Shown piece after piece: positions 26,588-37,720 of a DNA stretch of 64,000 nt (position 1 is its first letter; the number at the start of each line of letters is the position of its first letter). The stretch is from Niastella sp. GTDB lineage: Bacteria; Bacteroidota; Bacteroidia; Chitinophagales; Chitinophagaceae. A program made the translations under genes and the position numbers. The DNA is taken from NCBI GenBank assembly GCA_017744515.1, contig JAGIBF010000017.1, forward strand, positions 115,832 through 179,831. Direction: 5' to 3'. The notes under the pieces are model-generated. The model was not told where the DNA came from and did no database searches. It saw nothing but the letters and a program-made list of their open reading frames with translations.

Positions 26588-27265
26588 TTAAGGTTTTATA
26601 GCGTACAATTTGGGTCTGGTAATACCCTTCTTCTCATAGAAATCCTTGTTCATTTGAAAATGCATGGAGCCCATGCTGTTTAAATAAGCCTCGATAGGCT
26701 CCAGTCCCATTTCCTTTCTGCGGACATTCACGGTTGAGCTGTCATCCAACGGCTTGGGCAATGCCTGGCAACTATCCAGGTTATAGGTTACCTGAGAACC
26801 ATAAACCTGTTTGCGGTGAGTATTCAACATTACCCTGTCTACGAGATAAGCATAATTGGAAGGATTGGCATTCCCCTTCAACACCTGCGGCTTCATAGCA
26901 GTCAATACCCTTTCCTGGAAAGCAGGCCATTTATCACAATGCTGTACCATCAGCCAAAAATCTTGCGAACCATCTTTGCCCACAAGATCATAACCGGGAA
27001 AACCATACCGGTTGAACATCCCTTCAAGTATCTTTTGATGAGATCCAAAAACACTGTCTTTGAATGCCTGCCAGGCTTCCGGCGACCAGTCCTGATATTT
27101 ACCGGTACGGATATTGGCCGCGATCTGATCGGTGAGCTTCATGGTATGCAATGAATCCGCGAGCGGCTTATTGATGCCGGAAGATATGTGTTGCGGTAAC
27201 TGAGCCAGGATCGGATTGCCGCGTAACAACGATAACAATGCCACAATAATGCTGATATACTTCAT
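26588..27265 (-). CDS. DUF6624-type exported protein
   Basis: A 225-aa protein with signal peptide (MKYISIIVALLSLLRGNPILAQ) from ATG 27265. The segment RYGFPGYDLVGKDGSQDFWLM, then VQHCDKW..FQ and LVDRVMLNTHRKQVYGSQV, is the conserved core of a domain I recognise as DUF6624, common in Bacteroidota. It is conserved but of unknown function. The His-containing and QxFW-like motifs suggest a binding or enzymatic pocket; that is a guess. It is convergent with the hydrolase at 25534. Confidence 0.7.
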   Translation of the reverse strand: MKYISIIVALLSLLRGNPILAQLPQHISSGINKPLADSLHTMKLTDQIAANIRTGKYQDWSPEAWQAFKDSVFGSHQKILEGMFNRYGFPGYDLVGKDGSQDFWLMVQHCDKWPAFQERVLTAMKPQVLKGNANPSNYAYLVDRVMLNTHRKQVYGSQVTYNLDSCQALPKPLDDSSTVNVRRKEMGLEPIEAYLNSMGSMHFQMNKDFYEKKGITRPKLYAIKP

Positions 27266-27333
27266 GTTGTAGTAAAATAGACTACGAAATAACACGAAGT
27301 GCGGGGGCTAAAATTGTACTTTTCGGACAACAC

Positions 27334-28182
27334 CTACTCTTTAACAAAACGGAAAATAAGGCGGTCGTCGGCCAGCTTTTCAATGCTTTTGAAGAAAGCA
27401 GACGGATTTGAGCCGGTCAGTTTGTTATAGACCTTGATGAAATAAGACTGATCATAAAAATTACTGTCATAGCCGATCTCGGTGAGCTTTTTGAACCGCT
27501 CATTGAACAACTTGTTCTTCAGCGAATGCCGGAAGCGCGCAATCTTTTTCCAGGCCACCGGCGAAATGCTCATGTGCTTTAAAAATAACCGGTTGAAAGA
27601 GCGGGTAGTAAGATTTAATTCCTCCGCTATGGCCTCTATGGAATGATTGTCATTGAAGTCCGACAGCCACGCAGTAGCTTTTTCTACCTGCACACACTCC
27701 GCAGCAGGTGCATATACCGATAACAGGAACGCCTCCAGCATAGCTACCTTTTCCTCGTTACTATCAGTGGCAAAAAATTGACTGTGCAGAGAAGAATAAG
27801 CTCCCACTTGTGCCCAGCCGGTGAAAGCCTGTGAGTCGGCTGGTGCTATTTCCTGGAAAGGTTGATTAATAAAATTACAGATGCCGCAAGGTTTAAAACA
27901 GATGGTTACCTTATCGATAGGGCCTTGCAACCTAACCAGCAGCGGCGATTGAAAACTTCGTTGGATCAATGCGGCAGCAGGTCCGTTCTTGACAGCTTGC
28001 ACGCTGGTATAATGCTCCTTGATCTCATACACCGCCGACTTATGAATACTGAGCGGTACAGCAGTATTGGGATACGCATAATAAGTAGTTTGAAAGTCCG
28101 GAGAGTCGGCTTTCAGGAAATAATAATAGTCGATATGCTGTTGCAGCGTTGCGTGTTGTGGATAGAACGTCGCGATATTCAT
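27334..28182 (-). CDS. AraC family transcriptional regulator
   Basis: A 282-aa protein. I use ATG 28182 (MNIATFYPQHATLQQHIDYYY), since the longer frame adds only a hydrophobic non-family stretch. The N-terminal ~170 residues are a DUF6597-type sensor with CFKPCGICNFI. The C-terminal ~100 residues are an AraC double helix-turn-helix: SIEAIAEELNLTTRSFNRLF and LTEIGYDSNFYDQSYFIKVY..LTGSNPSAF. It probably regulates a nearby gene, either the divergent TonB-domain gene at 28360 or the DUF6624 gene, in response to an unknown ligand. Confidence 0.88.
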   Translation of the reverse strand: MNIATFYPQHATLQQHIDYYYFLKADSPDFQTTYYAYPNTAVPLSIHKSAVYEIKEHYTSVQAVKNGPAAALIQRSFQSPLLVRLQGPIDKVTICFKPCGICNFINQPFQEIAPADSQAFTGWAQVGAYSSLHSQFFATDSNEEKVAMLEAFLLSVYAPAAECVQVEKATAWLSDFNDNHSIEAIAEELNLTTRSFNRLFLKHMSISPVAWKKIARFRHSLKNKLFNERFKKLTEIGYDSNFYDQSYFIKVYNKLTGSNPSAFFKSIEKLADDRLIFRFVKE

Positions 28183-28359
28183 AGTACACTGTGGATCAAA
28201 TGTACAGTAACAAAATGTTAAAAAAATACAATACCGCGATATGAGCAAAAACGTCCCCAAACAGATGCACAACTATACGATAATCAATGATTGGCAAGCA
28301 GGTGGCACCGTATTTGGAACTATACCAGCGAAACCAATTATTCATTAAAACAACAGTAT

Positions 28360-29052
28360 ATGAATAGTCAACAAAATAACTTGAAACAATGGCTGGCAGC
28401 GGGAATGTTGGTTACAGCAAGCGTATTCACAGCTTGCCAAAGTAGCAGCGATTACAAATCAATAGATAGTGATGCGCCAAACGGAGATGCTACCACCATG
28501 GATAGCACCCAGGGCAATCCGGTAGATGAATCAATGAACGCAGGCGACAATGTATCAGATCGTCCGGTCACAAATCCTGATGGATCAACTAACCCGGATG
28601 CTATAGCTAACAAGCCAAATGCTGCAAGTAATAAGAATGGTACAGCAGCAAACAGAAAAGGCCGCGCATCCATAAACATGGAAAGCATGAGAGGTACTAA
28701 AACAACTTCAGCCATGCGTGATGCGGATGGCATTTACTCACGCGCAGATGTAATGCCAATGTACCCAGGTGGAGAAGATGCCTTGCAGAAATTCGTGGAA
28801 GACAATATCGAATATCCCGAACAAGCCATTGAAAATGGTGCAGAAGGTGACGTGAGAGTGGTATTTACAGTAGATGAAAAAGGAAGAGTAACGAATATTA
28901 AGGCAACAGGCGATAACAATGTGGAATACGGTATGAAAGAAGAAGCAGTAGCTGTGATGAACAAAATGCCAGCCTGGACGCCCGGTAAAGTAAACGGTAA
29001 AAGTGTGAAAACAAGAATGACCTTGCCGATCGTTTACCGTATAGAACAGTAG
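28360..29052 (+). CDS. TonB C-terminal domain lipoprotein
   Basis: A 230-aa protein; ATG 28360 begins a lipoprotein signal peptide (AGMLVTASVFTAC, Cys26). Residues ~30-125 are an Asp/Asn/Thr-rich, probably disordered linker. The C-terminal ~100 residues are a TonB C-terminal domain: PMYPGGEDALQKFVEDNIEYP, GDVRVVFTVDEKGRVTNIK and GKVNGKSVKTRMTLPIVYR. Ordinary TonB has an N-terminal membrane helix and proline-rich spacer; here a lipid anchor replaces both. It may act as a periplasmic adaptor rather than an energy transducer. Confidence 0.87.
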   Translation: MNSQQNNLKQWLAAGMLVTASVFTACQSSSDYKSIDSDAPNGDATTMDSTQGNPVDESMNAGDNVSDRPVTNPDGSTNPDAIANKPNAASNKNGTAANRKGRASINMESMRGTKTTSAMRDADGIYSRADVMPMYPGGEDALQKFVEDNIEYPEQAIENGAEGDVRVVFTVDEKGRVTNIKATGDNNVEYGMKEEAVAVMNKMPAWTPGKVNGKSVKTRMTLPIVYRIEQ

Positions 29053-29110
29053 AAGAGAATACTAACGAGTATTACGCATTGATATAGTTGAAACCGACCT
29101 ATGATACACT

Positions 29111-29145
29111 CCGCAGAGGCCCACAAAGTCTCTGCGGTTTTTTTA
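29111..29145 (+). terminator. Terminator of the TonB-domain lipoprotein gene
   Basis: CCGCAGAG pairs with CTCTGCGG across a CCCACAAAG-type loop and is followed by seven T residues. It lies 58 bp past the stop. Confidence 0.9.
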
Positions 29146-29180
29146 TTCTTATAGTTGTCAGGTAAGGATTAATAAATAAA

Positions 29181-29207
29181 CATGTCCGCCTGCAAGGGGC
29201 GGACATG
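29181..29207 (-). terminator. Hairpin downstream of pyruvate kinase
   Basis: CATGTCCGCC and GGCGGACATG form a perfect 10-bp stem with a 7-nt loop. On the minus strand it is followed by TTTATTTATT, so it can end the pfkA-pyk transcript. Confidence 0.65.
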
Positions 29208-29254
29208 CCAGAATTGCATATGCTCGAAGCTCGCAGCTCAAGGCCCGAAGCTTG

Positions 29255-30748
29255 CTATTCCACTTTCGTGATCTTCAAAGTGTTGGTAGGCAGGTGAAGA
29301 TGTACAGGTACACTGCCCGTATTCACCACCACGTTACCGGGTTTGATGAAACCACGTTCTTTAAGAATGTTGATCTGGTCGAAGATGATATCATCCAGGC
29401 TCTCCTCCTCATCATAGAAGAAGGCGCGTACACCCCAGCTGAGGCTCAATTGATTCACCAACGTTTTCTCTTTGGTGAAAACATACAGCAATGACTTGGG
29501 ACGGTAGCTGCTCAACACGAAAGCGGTATAACCACTTTGCGTCATACCGATCAGTGCGTCGGCTGTAGTATCATTGGCCAGCTTACAGGCATTGTAACAC
29601 ACCGCATCACTCAGGAAAGAAGGAGAGTGAGGCTGAGGCTTTAAGTCCTCTTCACGGTTATAGCGGTATTCAGTCCTTTCAACTTCGAGAATGATCTTGC
29701 GCATGGTTTCAACCACCAGAGCAGGGTGTTTACCGGTAGCCGTTTCACCACTCAGCATCACAGCGTCGGCACCTTCCAGTACAGCATTCGCTACGTCGGT
29801 GATCTCACTGCGGTTAGGCTTTACGCGGTCGATCATACTCTCCATCATCTGGGTGGCAACGATCACCGGCTTGGCGCGGTGGATACATTTGCGGATGATA
29901 TCACGCTGAGCCATCGGTACCTTTTCAACAGGCAGCTCAACACCCAGGTCGCCACGGGCAACCATTACACCATCAGACTCTACAACGATATTACGAAGGT
30001 CTACCAGCGCCGAAGGCATCTCTATCTTGGCGATAACCTTACTCTTGCTTTTTCTTTCAGCCAGTCTTCTCTTCAGGTCAACGATATCTTCAGCCTTACG
30101 CACAAACGAAAGCGCTACCCATTCCACCTCCTGGCCAATGATGAAATCCAGGTCGGCAATATCCTTCTCGGTCATAGCAGGAAGAGATATCTTGGTGTCA
30201 GGCAGGTTCACTCCCTTCTTGGGCAACAGCGTACCACCATAAGTTACACGCACTTTCACGTCGCCACCCTTAGTGATCTCAGTAACTACCACTTCCAGTT
30301 TACCATCATCGATCAGTATCTTATTACCCACTTCCACATCTTCGTGCAGGTTGGGATAAGAAACATAGATCTTTTCTTTATTACCTACCACCTTTTCCTT
30401 GGAAGTAAAAGTTAGAATATCGCCTGGCTCGATAGGCAGGGCGCCATTCTCGATCTCACCTACGCGCAGCTTGGGACCTTGCAGGTCGGCCAGGATGGCA
30501 ATATTGTAAGGCTCCTTCTTGTTCATTTCCTTGATATGCGAAATGATCTGAGCTTTATTTTCATGCGTACCATGCGAAAAGTTCAGGCGGAAAATATTAA
30601 CACCGGCTTTTACCAGTTCGAGTAGCTTGTCATACGTGTCGCAGGCAGGGCCTACAGTTGCTACGATCTTGGTACGGTGGGTAATATGGTCGATACCGGC
30701 ACTCTTGTCCATCTCATTATGCAGGTATTTCGAAAGGTCTCTAGCCAT
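29255..30748 (-). CDS. pyk: Pyruvate kinase
   Basis: A 497-aa protein of full length. RTKIVATVGPA is the N-terminal strand, GVNIFRLNFSHG the substrate loop, and SKVIAKIEMPSAL the signature with the catalytic Lys. VMVARGDLGVELP is the metal and substrate region, MLSGETATGKHP the conserved core, and residues ~365-497 the C-terminal allosteric domain. It converts PEP and ADP to pyruvate and ATP, the last step of glycolysis. pfkA ends 62 bp upstream on the same strand, giving a glycolytic operon of the two committed kinases, with the hairpin at 29181 as likely end. Confidence 0.98.
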   Translation of the reverse strand: MARDLSKYLHNEMDKSAGIDHITHRTKIVATVGPACDTYDKLLELVKAGVNIFRLNFSHGTHENKAQIISHIKEMNKKEPYNIAILADLQGPKLRVGEIENGALPIEPGDILTFTSKEKVVGNKEKIYVSYPNLHEDVEVGNKILIDDGKLEVVVTEITKGGDVKVRVTYGGTLLPKKGVNLPDTKISLPAMTEKDIADLDFIIGQEVEWVALSFVRKAEDIVDLKRRLAERKSKSKVIAKIEMPSALVDLRNIVVESDGVMVARGDLGVELPVEKVPMAQRDIIRKCIHRAKPVIVATQMMESMIDRVKPNRSEITDVANAVLEGADAVMLSGETATGKHPALVVETMRKIILEVERTEYRYNREEDLKPQPHSPSFLSDAVCYNACKLANDTTADALIGMTQSGYTAFVLSSYRPKSLLYVFTKEKTLVNQLSLSWGVRAFFYDEEESLDDIIFDQINILKERGFIKPGNVVVNTGSVPVHLHLPTNTLKITKVE

Positions 30749-30810
30749 GTGTATTGGGATTACTTGGTTTTACGAATACATATTTACAAAAAGCAACGGA
30801 CTATCACGAT

Positions 30811-31794
30811 TTAGCTCGCCAGAATCTTTACGATCTTCATCCATTCATCACTGATCTTCTGTTTCGACTTCACAGCCTTCTCCAGCAACGTGTACTGCAT
30901 GCGGTTGTTCAGGATGCCCACCATTACATTGTGGCGGCCTTCCAGCAGACACTCAACAGCAGAATAACCCATGCGGCTGGCGATCAGCCTGTCGAGACAG
31001 GTGGGGGAGCCACCACGTTGAATATGTCCCAGGATACATAAACGGGTATCTACATTGGGTAAACGCTCTTTGATCAGCGTAGTTACAGTATCGCCGCCGC
31101 CAAACTCATCACCTTCAGCAACCACTACCATATTCACGAGCTTCTTGCGACGCTCTTTTTCCTGTAAGGATTTGATCAGCTCTTCCATATCGGTCTTGCG
31201 CTCGGGGATCAGGATGTGCTCGGCGCCGGTAGCAATACCACTGTGCAATGCAATATAGCCAGCATCACGGCCCATCACCTCGATGATGAAAAGACGGTCA
31301 TGCGCATCAGCCGTATCACGGATCTTGTCGATCGATTCGACAGCTGTATTCACCGCAGTGTCGAAACCGATCGTGAAATCAGTGCCGGCAATATCTTTAT
31401 CGATAGTACCGGGAATACCGATACAGGGAATATCATACTCGCGGCTGAAAACATCAGCTCCACGGAAAGAACCATCGCCACCAATGATCACCAGACCATC
31501 GATGCCCAGGGCTTTTAAGTTATTATAAGCCTTTTGACGGCCTTCTTTTTGAAGAAATTCTTTACAACGGGCAGTTTTCAGGATCGTACCACCACGTTGA
31601 ATAATATTAGCAACACTACGGGAATGCATAGGGATAATGTCATTTTCCACCATGCCGGTATAGCCACGCATCACACCAAATACTTCCAGACCATAATAAA
31701 TACCCGTCCTTACAACGGCACGAACGGCGGCATTCATACCCGGAGCATCGCCTCCAGAGGTCAGAACACCGATTTTTGTCACCTTTTTTGCCAT
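30811..31794 (-). CDS. pfkA: ATP-dependent 6-phosphofructokinase
   Basis: A 327-aa protein. GVLTSGGDAPGMNAAVRAVV is the ATP-binding N-terminus, IGGDGSFRGAD the second nucleotide motif with the Gly/Asp typical of ATP-using enzymes, and GIPGTIDKDIAGTDFTIGFD the catalytic loop (TID). GRDAGYIAL and GHIQRGGSPTCLDR complete the fructose-6-phosphate and allosteric sites. It makes fructose-1,6-bisphosphate in the committed step of glycolysis. It is upstream of pyk by 62 bp and is divergent from the prolyl oligopeptidase gene. Confidence 0.98.
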   Translation of the reverse strand: MAKKVTKIGVLTSGGDAPGMNAAVRAVVRTGIYYGLEVFGVMRGYTGMVENDIIPMHSRSVANIIQRGGTILKTARCKEFLQKEGRQKAYNNLKALGIDGLVIIGGDGSFRGADVFSREYDIPCIGIPGTIDKDIAGTDFTIGFDTAVNTAVESIDKIRDTADAHDRLFIIEVMGRDAGYIALHSGIATGAEHILIPERKTDMEELIKSLQEKERRKKLVNMVVVAEGDEFGGGDTVTTLIKERLPNVDTRLCILGHIQRGGSPTCLDRLIASRMGYSAVECLLEGRHNVMVGILNNRMQYTLLEKAVKSKQKISDEWMKIVKILAS

Positions 31795-31967
31795 GAATTA
31801 CTGCTGTTAGTTATTTTTTAAGAAAATCTCCAAAATAATGCAAGAATTATTGATAATCAGTCACTCCTTTTTAAAATGCGGCCCAAAAATAAGGTTTTAG
31901 TTTGATACACGAACGGCACGGCTACATCTATGAAAATCAGTAAACTTGCGATAGTAAACCTCCTGTT

Positions 31968-34127
<2,160 letters not shown>

Positions 34128-34175
34128 TGATGTAATATTCTTGTTTTGTCATTTCCAACGGAGTTCTTCCTTCCT

Positions 34176-34310
34176 TGTCATTTCGAACGGAGCGATAGCG
34201 GAGTGAGAAATCTGCTTGCGAAGCAAAAGCACACGAAGCAAAAGGAATTACCCGGCTCTTTAGGGCCGGGACAAAAGTCAAAAACACCTTTGGGCTTTAG
34301 CCCAATTATA
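34176..34310 (+). repeat. Composite extragenic repeat (copy 1)
   Basis: A GTCATTTCGAACGGAG start, then GTGAGAAATCTGCTTGCGAA, a GC hairpin CCCGGCTCTTTAGGGCCGGG (about 34251-34270) and the hairpin TTGGGCTTTAGCCCAA (about 34290-34305). It is related to 35283-35347 and 60811-60985, and lies between the peptidase and the SDR gene. Confidence 0.75.
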
Positions 34311-34332
34311 TCACGCGCCATATATTTGCTGC

Positions 34333-35232
34333 ATGAAAATTCTCATTACGGGCGCAAACGGTTTATTGGGACAACACCTGACCCACCTCTTACTCCAAAA
34401 AGGTTACACTGTTATCGCCACAGGCAAAGGCGACGACCGCTTGCGCCCGGAAGGCTGGGGCGACAAATATGCCTGGCATACCCTCGATATTACCGATTCG
34501 ATCGACGTGCAAACAGTCATGAGCGCAGAACTACCGGATGTAGTAGTACACGCCGCTGCTATGACGCAGGTCGACGAATGCGAACTGCACGCCGAGCAAT
34601 GCGAGCGCATAAACGTCACCGGCACCTCCCACGTATTGGTAGATGCAGAGATATACAGCAAACACTTTATCTATGTATCTACCGACTTCGTATTCGACGG
34701 CGAACAAGGCAACTACAAAGAAGAAGATGACCTCAAACCAGTAAGCTATTATGGCTTCACCAAAATGCAGGCCGAGGCCATTGCAGAGACGAGTACCATA
34801 CCCTTTGCCATTGTTCGCACGTGTTTGGTATACGGGAATACCTTGGTAGGCACACGCAGCAACATCATCACCTGGGTAAAGAACAGCCTCGAACAGAACA
34901 AACCCATTAAAGTAGTAGCCGATCAATGGCGTACCCCCACCTATGTGGAAGACCTGGCCAAAGGAATTATGCTGATCATCGAAAAGAAGGCCACAGGCAT
35001 TTACCACATTGCCGGCAAAGACCTGTTGACACCGTATGATATGGCGATGCAAACAGCCAGCCTTTTCGGATTGGATAAAAGCCGTATAGAAAAAGTAGAC
35101 GCAGCAACCTTCACCCAGCCCGGCCGTCGTCCACCCAAAACAGGCTTCGTGATCGAAAAGGCGCGACAAGAACTCGGCTACGAACCCCTTACCTTCGAAG
35201 AAGGACTAAAGAAAATGTTTGCCGGCAGTTGA
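34333..35232 (+). CDS. SDR family oxidoreductase (dTDP-4-dehydrorhamnose reductase / RfbD-like)
   Basis: A 299-aa extended-SDR protein. MKILITGANGLLGQHL is the NAD(P)-binding motif, and ADVVVHAAA-like PDVVVHAAAMTQVDECE the second. The catalytic YYGFTKMQAE is YxxxK, with Ser in YVSTDFVFDG. RTCLVYG and DQWRTPTYVEDLA match RmlD-type enzymes. It could finish dTDP-L-rhamnose synthesis, but no other rml genes are near, so it may be a general nucleotide-sugar epimerase/reductase. Confidence 0.85.
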   Translation: MKILITGANGLLGQHLTHLLLQKGYTVIATGKGDDRLRPEGWGDKYAWHTLDITDSIDVQTVMSAELPDVVVHAAAMTQVDECELHAEQCERINVTGTSHVLVDAEIYSKHFIYVSTDFVFDGEQGNYKEEDDLKPVSYYGFTKMQAEAIAETSTIPFAIVRTCLVYGNTLVGTRSNIITWVKNSLEQNKPIKVVADQWRTPTYVEDLAKGIMLIIEKKATGIYHIAGKDLLTPYDMAMQTASLFGLDKSRIEKVDAATFTQPGRRPPKTGFVIEKARQELGYEPLTFEEGLKKMFAGS

Positions 35233-35282
35233 TTACCCTCCAGCCAGGCCGCTCAAAACGGCGAGACCGTTTAGGATTTCTT

Positions 35283-35347
35283 GGAATTGCCCGGTACTTC
35301 AGGGCCGGGGTGATAAAGATTCAAAACTCCTTTGGGCTTTAGCCCAA
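35283..35347 (+). repeat. Composite extragenic repeat (copy 2, shorter)
   Basis: Holds the GGAATTGCCCGG..CAGGGCCGGG hairpin and the TTGGGCTTTAGCCCAA hairpin, without the GTCATTTCGAAC start of the other two copies. It sits just before the M15 peptidase gene. Confidence 0.7.
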
Positions 35348-35357
35348 TAATAAAAAC

Positions 35358-36134
35358 ATGAAAGCAGCCCTTTTAACCATACACACACTTCTTCTAATGT
35401 ACCTCGCCCGGGCACAAAACACAACGAGCATACAACAATACGAACAGCAACTCAAAAAAGCCTACCCCGACCAGATTTCCGGCATCAAAGACAACTACGT
35501 AATATTCAGGAACGGCACACGGATAATATTTGATGATGGAAAAGAGAAGACCCTTGCTGAGTTATATGCACATCCGGACATCGAGGACCAGCTGAAAGCA
35601 ACATACACAAAAGGTAAAACACCCAACCCGGCTGAAGGCGACGATCCGGGCAGGATCAGGAATGACACCTTCTTTAAAACGATGTATGGAGCAACACCGG
35701 CAGAAGTACAGAAAAACCTGGTCACCATTACCTGGTTGCCCAAAACAGTGAAGCAGCATTTGAAAGTATCGCGTATCAATGGGGTGGATAAGAAAATGCA
35801 GGCCATCTCTGATGAGCTGGAAAAGCTGCCAGCCCATTTATTACCCTATGTACAGCAGGTAGCCGGAACATTCACCTGGCGGGTGATCAAAGGAACAGAC
35901 CGGTTGAGCACCCACAGCTTTGGGATCACGATGGACATCAATACAAGGTATTCCAATTACTGGCAATGGGACAATAAAACGACAGACGAAAGCAAGAAGA
36001 TACCCAACTATATCAACAGGATACCCCAGGAAATTGTCGACATCTTCGAAAAACACGGGTTCATCTGGGGCGGCAAATGGTACCACTACGATACCATGCA
36101 CTTCGAATACCGCCCGGAACTAATGGTAGATTGA
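35358..36134 (+). CDS. M15 family metallopeptidase (D,D-carboxypeptidase/VanY-like), exported
   Basis: A 258-aa protein with signal peptide (MKAALLTIHTLLLMYLARAQ). The M15 zinc site is visible: TDRLSTHSFGITMDINTR (His and Asp ligands) and KWYHYDTMHFEYRPE, with a catalytic acid and the third-ligand His in MHFEY. M15B/C enzymes trim D-Ala-D-Ala or L-Ala-D-Glu bonds of peptidoglycan. The substrate is thus probably cell-wall peptide, either its own or from prey. No van resistance genes are near. Confidence 0.87.
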   Translation: MKAALLTIHTLLLMYLARAQNTTSIQQYEQQLKKAYPDQISGIKDNYVIFRNGTRIIFDDGKEKTLAELYAHPDIEDQLKATYTKGKTPNPAEGDDPGRIRNDTFFKTMYGATPAEVQKNLVTITWLPKTVKQHLKVSRINGVDKKMQAISDELEKLPAHLLPYVQQVAGTFTWRVIKGTDRLSTHSFGITMDINTRYSNYWQWDNKTTDESKKIPNYINRIPQEIVDIFEKHGFIWGGKWYHYDTMHFEYRPELMVD

Positions 36135-36164
36135 TGATCTTCCTCTGTCACCCTGAATTGCTGT

Positions 36165-36186
36165 CACCCTGAGCTTGTCGAAGGGC
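36165..36186. repeat. REP-like palindromic element (GAGC..GTCGAA family)
   Basis: CACCCTGAGCTTGTCGAAGG followed by G; CCCT pairs with AGGG around the conserved GAGCTTGTCGA. It is preceded by a degenerate half copy (TGTCACCCTGAATT). Confidence 0.65.
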
Positions 36187-36204
36187 TTTTCAGCACAATC
36201 TAAA

Positions 36205-36232
36205 TCCGTGTAATTCGCCCAAATTCGTGTTT
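36205..36232. repeat. 28-bp direct repeat, left copy
   Basis: TCCGTGTAATTCGCCCAAAT followed by TCGTGTTT. It matches 36695-36722 at all but about two positions. The two copies lie just past the ends of two neighbouring minus-strand genes. Confidence 0.7.
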
Positions 36233-36237
36233 AAAGC

Positions 36238-36606
36238 TTACTGCGCCTCCTTCGGATTTTTCACCTCCAGTTCATGCGCATGATTGATAGAGGAAAACAG
36301 CAGCGGCTGACCGTTATCTTGATAGGAAGAAAAGGTGATCTTTTTACCAACTACAGCCAGTGAGGAAGGCAGATTTGTAATATATACAGCGTTGGTACAA
36401 TTATAAGTAGGCTTGAAATTACTGGCGCCAAGTGAACAAAGAAACCCATGAGTAGCTGGGTCAGGATTCTCTACAATTGCAGCATACGTGTTGGCGCCAA
36501 AGCTGGCTTTTTCAGTAATGGTAACTACAACAGCAGGTTTTGAATCTTTCTTACAGCCCAGTGAGCAACAAACAATAAAAGACAATAATATGTAAACGGA
36601 TTTCAT
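36238..36606 (-). CDS. Small lipoprotein of unknown function
   Basis: A 122-aa protein from ATG 36606; the lipoprotein signal peptide MKSVYILLSFIVCCSLGC ends at a Cys followed by KKDSKP. The mature part is small and probably beta-rich (VVVTITEKASFGANTYAAIV), with Cys residues at LCSLGA and NCTNAV that could pair. I do not recognise the family. It lies 116 bp from the CtlX gene and is bracketed by the 28-bp direct repeats. Confidence 0.65.
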   Translation of the reverse strand: MKSVYILLSFIVCCSLGCKKDSKPAVVVTITEKASFGANTYAAIVENPDPATHGFLCSLGASNFKPTYNCTNAVYITNLPSSLAVVGKKITFSSYQDNGQPLLFSSINHAHELEVKNPKEAQ

Positions 36607-36694
36607 GTCGGGGATTTGAACCATGACAACCGCCATATACTAACCGTTGCACAAGCTTGCCGCTAAATCTCTTTACGTCGCCTCAGTAGCTTCA

Positions 36695-36722
36695 ATTCGT
36701 GTAATTCGCTCAAATTCGTGTT
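36695..36722. repeat. 28-bp direct repeat, right copy
   Basis: ATTCGTGTAATTCGCTCAAA followed by TTCGTGTT, adjoining the CtlX stop codon. It pairs with the copy at 36205-36232 and brackets the small lipoprotein gene. Confidence 0.7.
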
Positions 36723-37643
36723 CTACTCCGCAATCAATCGCTCCAAAAACACCTCAGCCATCATACAGCGGGCGCTGCCGCCACCATTGGTTTCGATGGT
36801 ATACAAAGGAGCATGAATGATCCTGTTATAACTCCGCAGTCTGTTCACCTGTTCAGGTGTAAGCGATTCGTACGCCTGCGTACTCATCACCAGTAACCTT
36901 TCACCTTGAATACTGGCCACCTGAAGCATATTGCCGGCAAACCGGTTCAGTTGCTCCATGGTAATGTCGATCAGCTCTTTGCCCGATTGATCGATGGTAT
37001 TGCGCACGAGTTCCCGCTCTGCGGCATCAGGTATGGAATCAAGGCAGATCACAATATAGCGGTCACCCACACACATCACCACATTGGTATGATAGATAGC
37101 GCGACCGGCGCCGTCTACCGCATCAAAAACAATAGGTTGAAAATCCAATGCGCGGCACCATTCGTCCAATACAATTTTGTCCGTCCGGGGGCTCAGGCAG
37201 GCATACGCGATCTTCAGGTCCCTGTCCAGCACCATACTGCCCGTACCTTCGAGGAAGCGATGGTCTTTTTCGTAATGAGTGAGGTCGTAAGTACGCTCAA
37301 CAATAAAACGCTCCTGTACCTTTTCTACTACATGCGGTTTACGCTCCTGCCGCCGGTTTTCGGCAAACATAGGGTAGAGGCAAACCGTTCCGTCAGCATG
37401 AAAAGATATCCAGTTATTGGGGAAGATCGAATCAGGTGTGTGAGGCGCTGGCGTATCATTTACTACGATTACATCAACACCATTGTTGTGCAGCAACGAT
37501 ACAAAACCATCAAACTCCTGTTGCGCCTTCACCTGTGCCTGGTCATCCTGGCCCGCAACCTGGAAAGCATTATTAACCGCCGTTTCAGCATTAAAGCCAA
37601 AGTTCACAGGCCTGATCATCAAAATATGTGGCGTAACTGACAT
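36723..37643 (-). CDS. ctlX: CtlX-like citrulline/guanidino hydrolase (amidinotransferase superfamily)
   Basis: A 306-aa pentein-fold enzyme. The N-terminus (ILMIRPVNFGFNAETAVNNAFQ) and SIFPNNWISFHADGTVCLYPM are typical of CtlX. GTGSMVLDRDLKIAYACLSPRTD includes the active-site acid region, YHTNVVMCVGD the His, and ETNGGGSARCMMAE the catalytic Cys near the C-terminus. Family members release ammonia from citrulline or arginine-like substrates. A second deiminase gene starts 77 bp upstream on the same strand. Confidence 0.86.
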   Translation of the reverse strand: MSVTPHILMIRPVNFGFNAETAVNNAFQVAGQDDQAQVKAQQEFDGFVSLLHNNGVDVIVVNDTPAPHTPDSIFPNNWISFHADGTVCLYPMFAENRRQERKPHVVEKVQERFIVERTYDLTHYEKDHRFLEGTGSMVLDRDLKIAYACLSPRTDKIVLDEWCRALDFQPIVFDAVDGAGRAIYHTNVVMCVGDRYIVICLDSIPDAAERELVRNTIDQSGKELIDITMEQLNRFAGNMLQVASIQGERLLVMSTQAYESLTPEQVNRLRSYNRIIHAPLYTIETNGGGSARCMMAEVFLERLIAE

Positions 37644-37720
37644 GACTTGATTTATTTTAAAAATGAATCACTACAAAGGCCCGAAATGCTGTTTTGTATT
37701 CCGACTCTCGACTCTGAACT

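Noticed and set aside
29726..30415. 229-codon open frame antisense to pyruvate kinase
   Set aside because: A shadow of a core enzyme with complete motifs.
35358..36134. VanY-type vancomycin resistance gene
   Set aside because: M15 peptidases are common in Bacteroidota and there are no vanHAX or regulator genes nearby.
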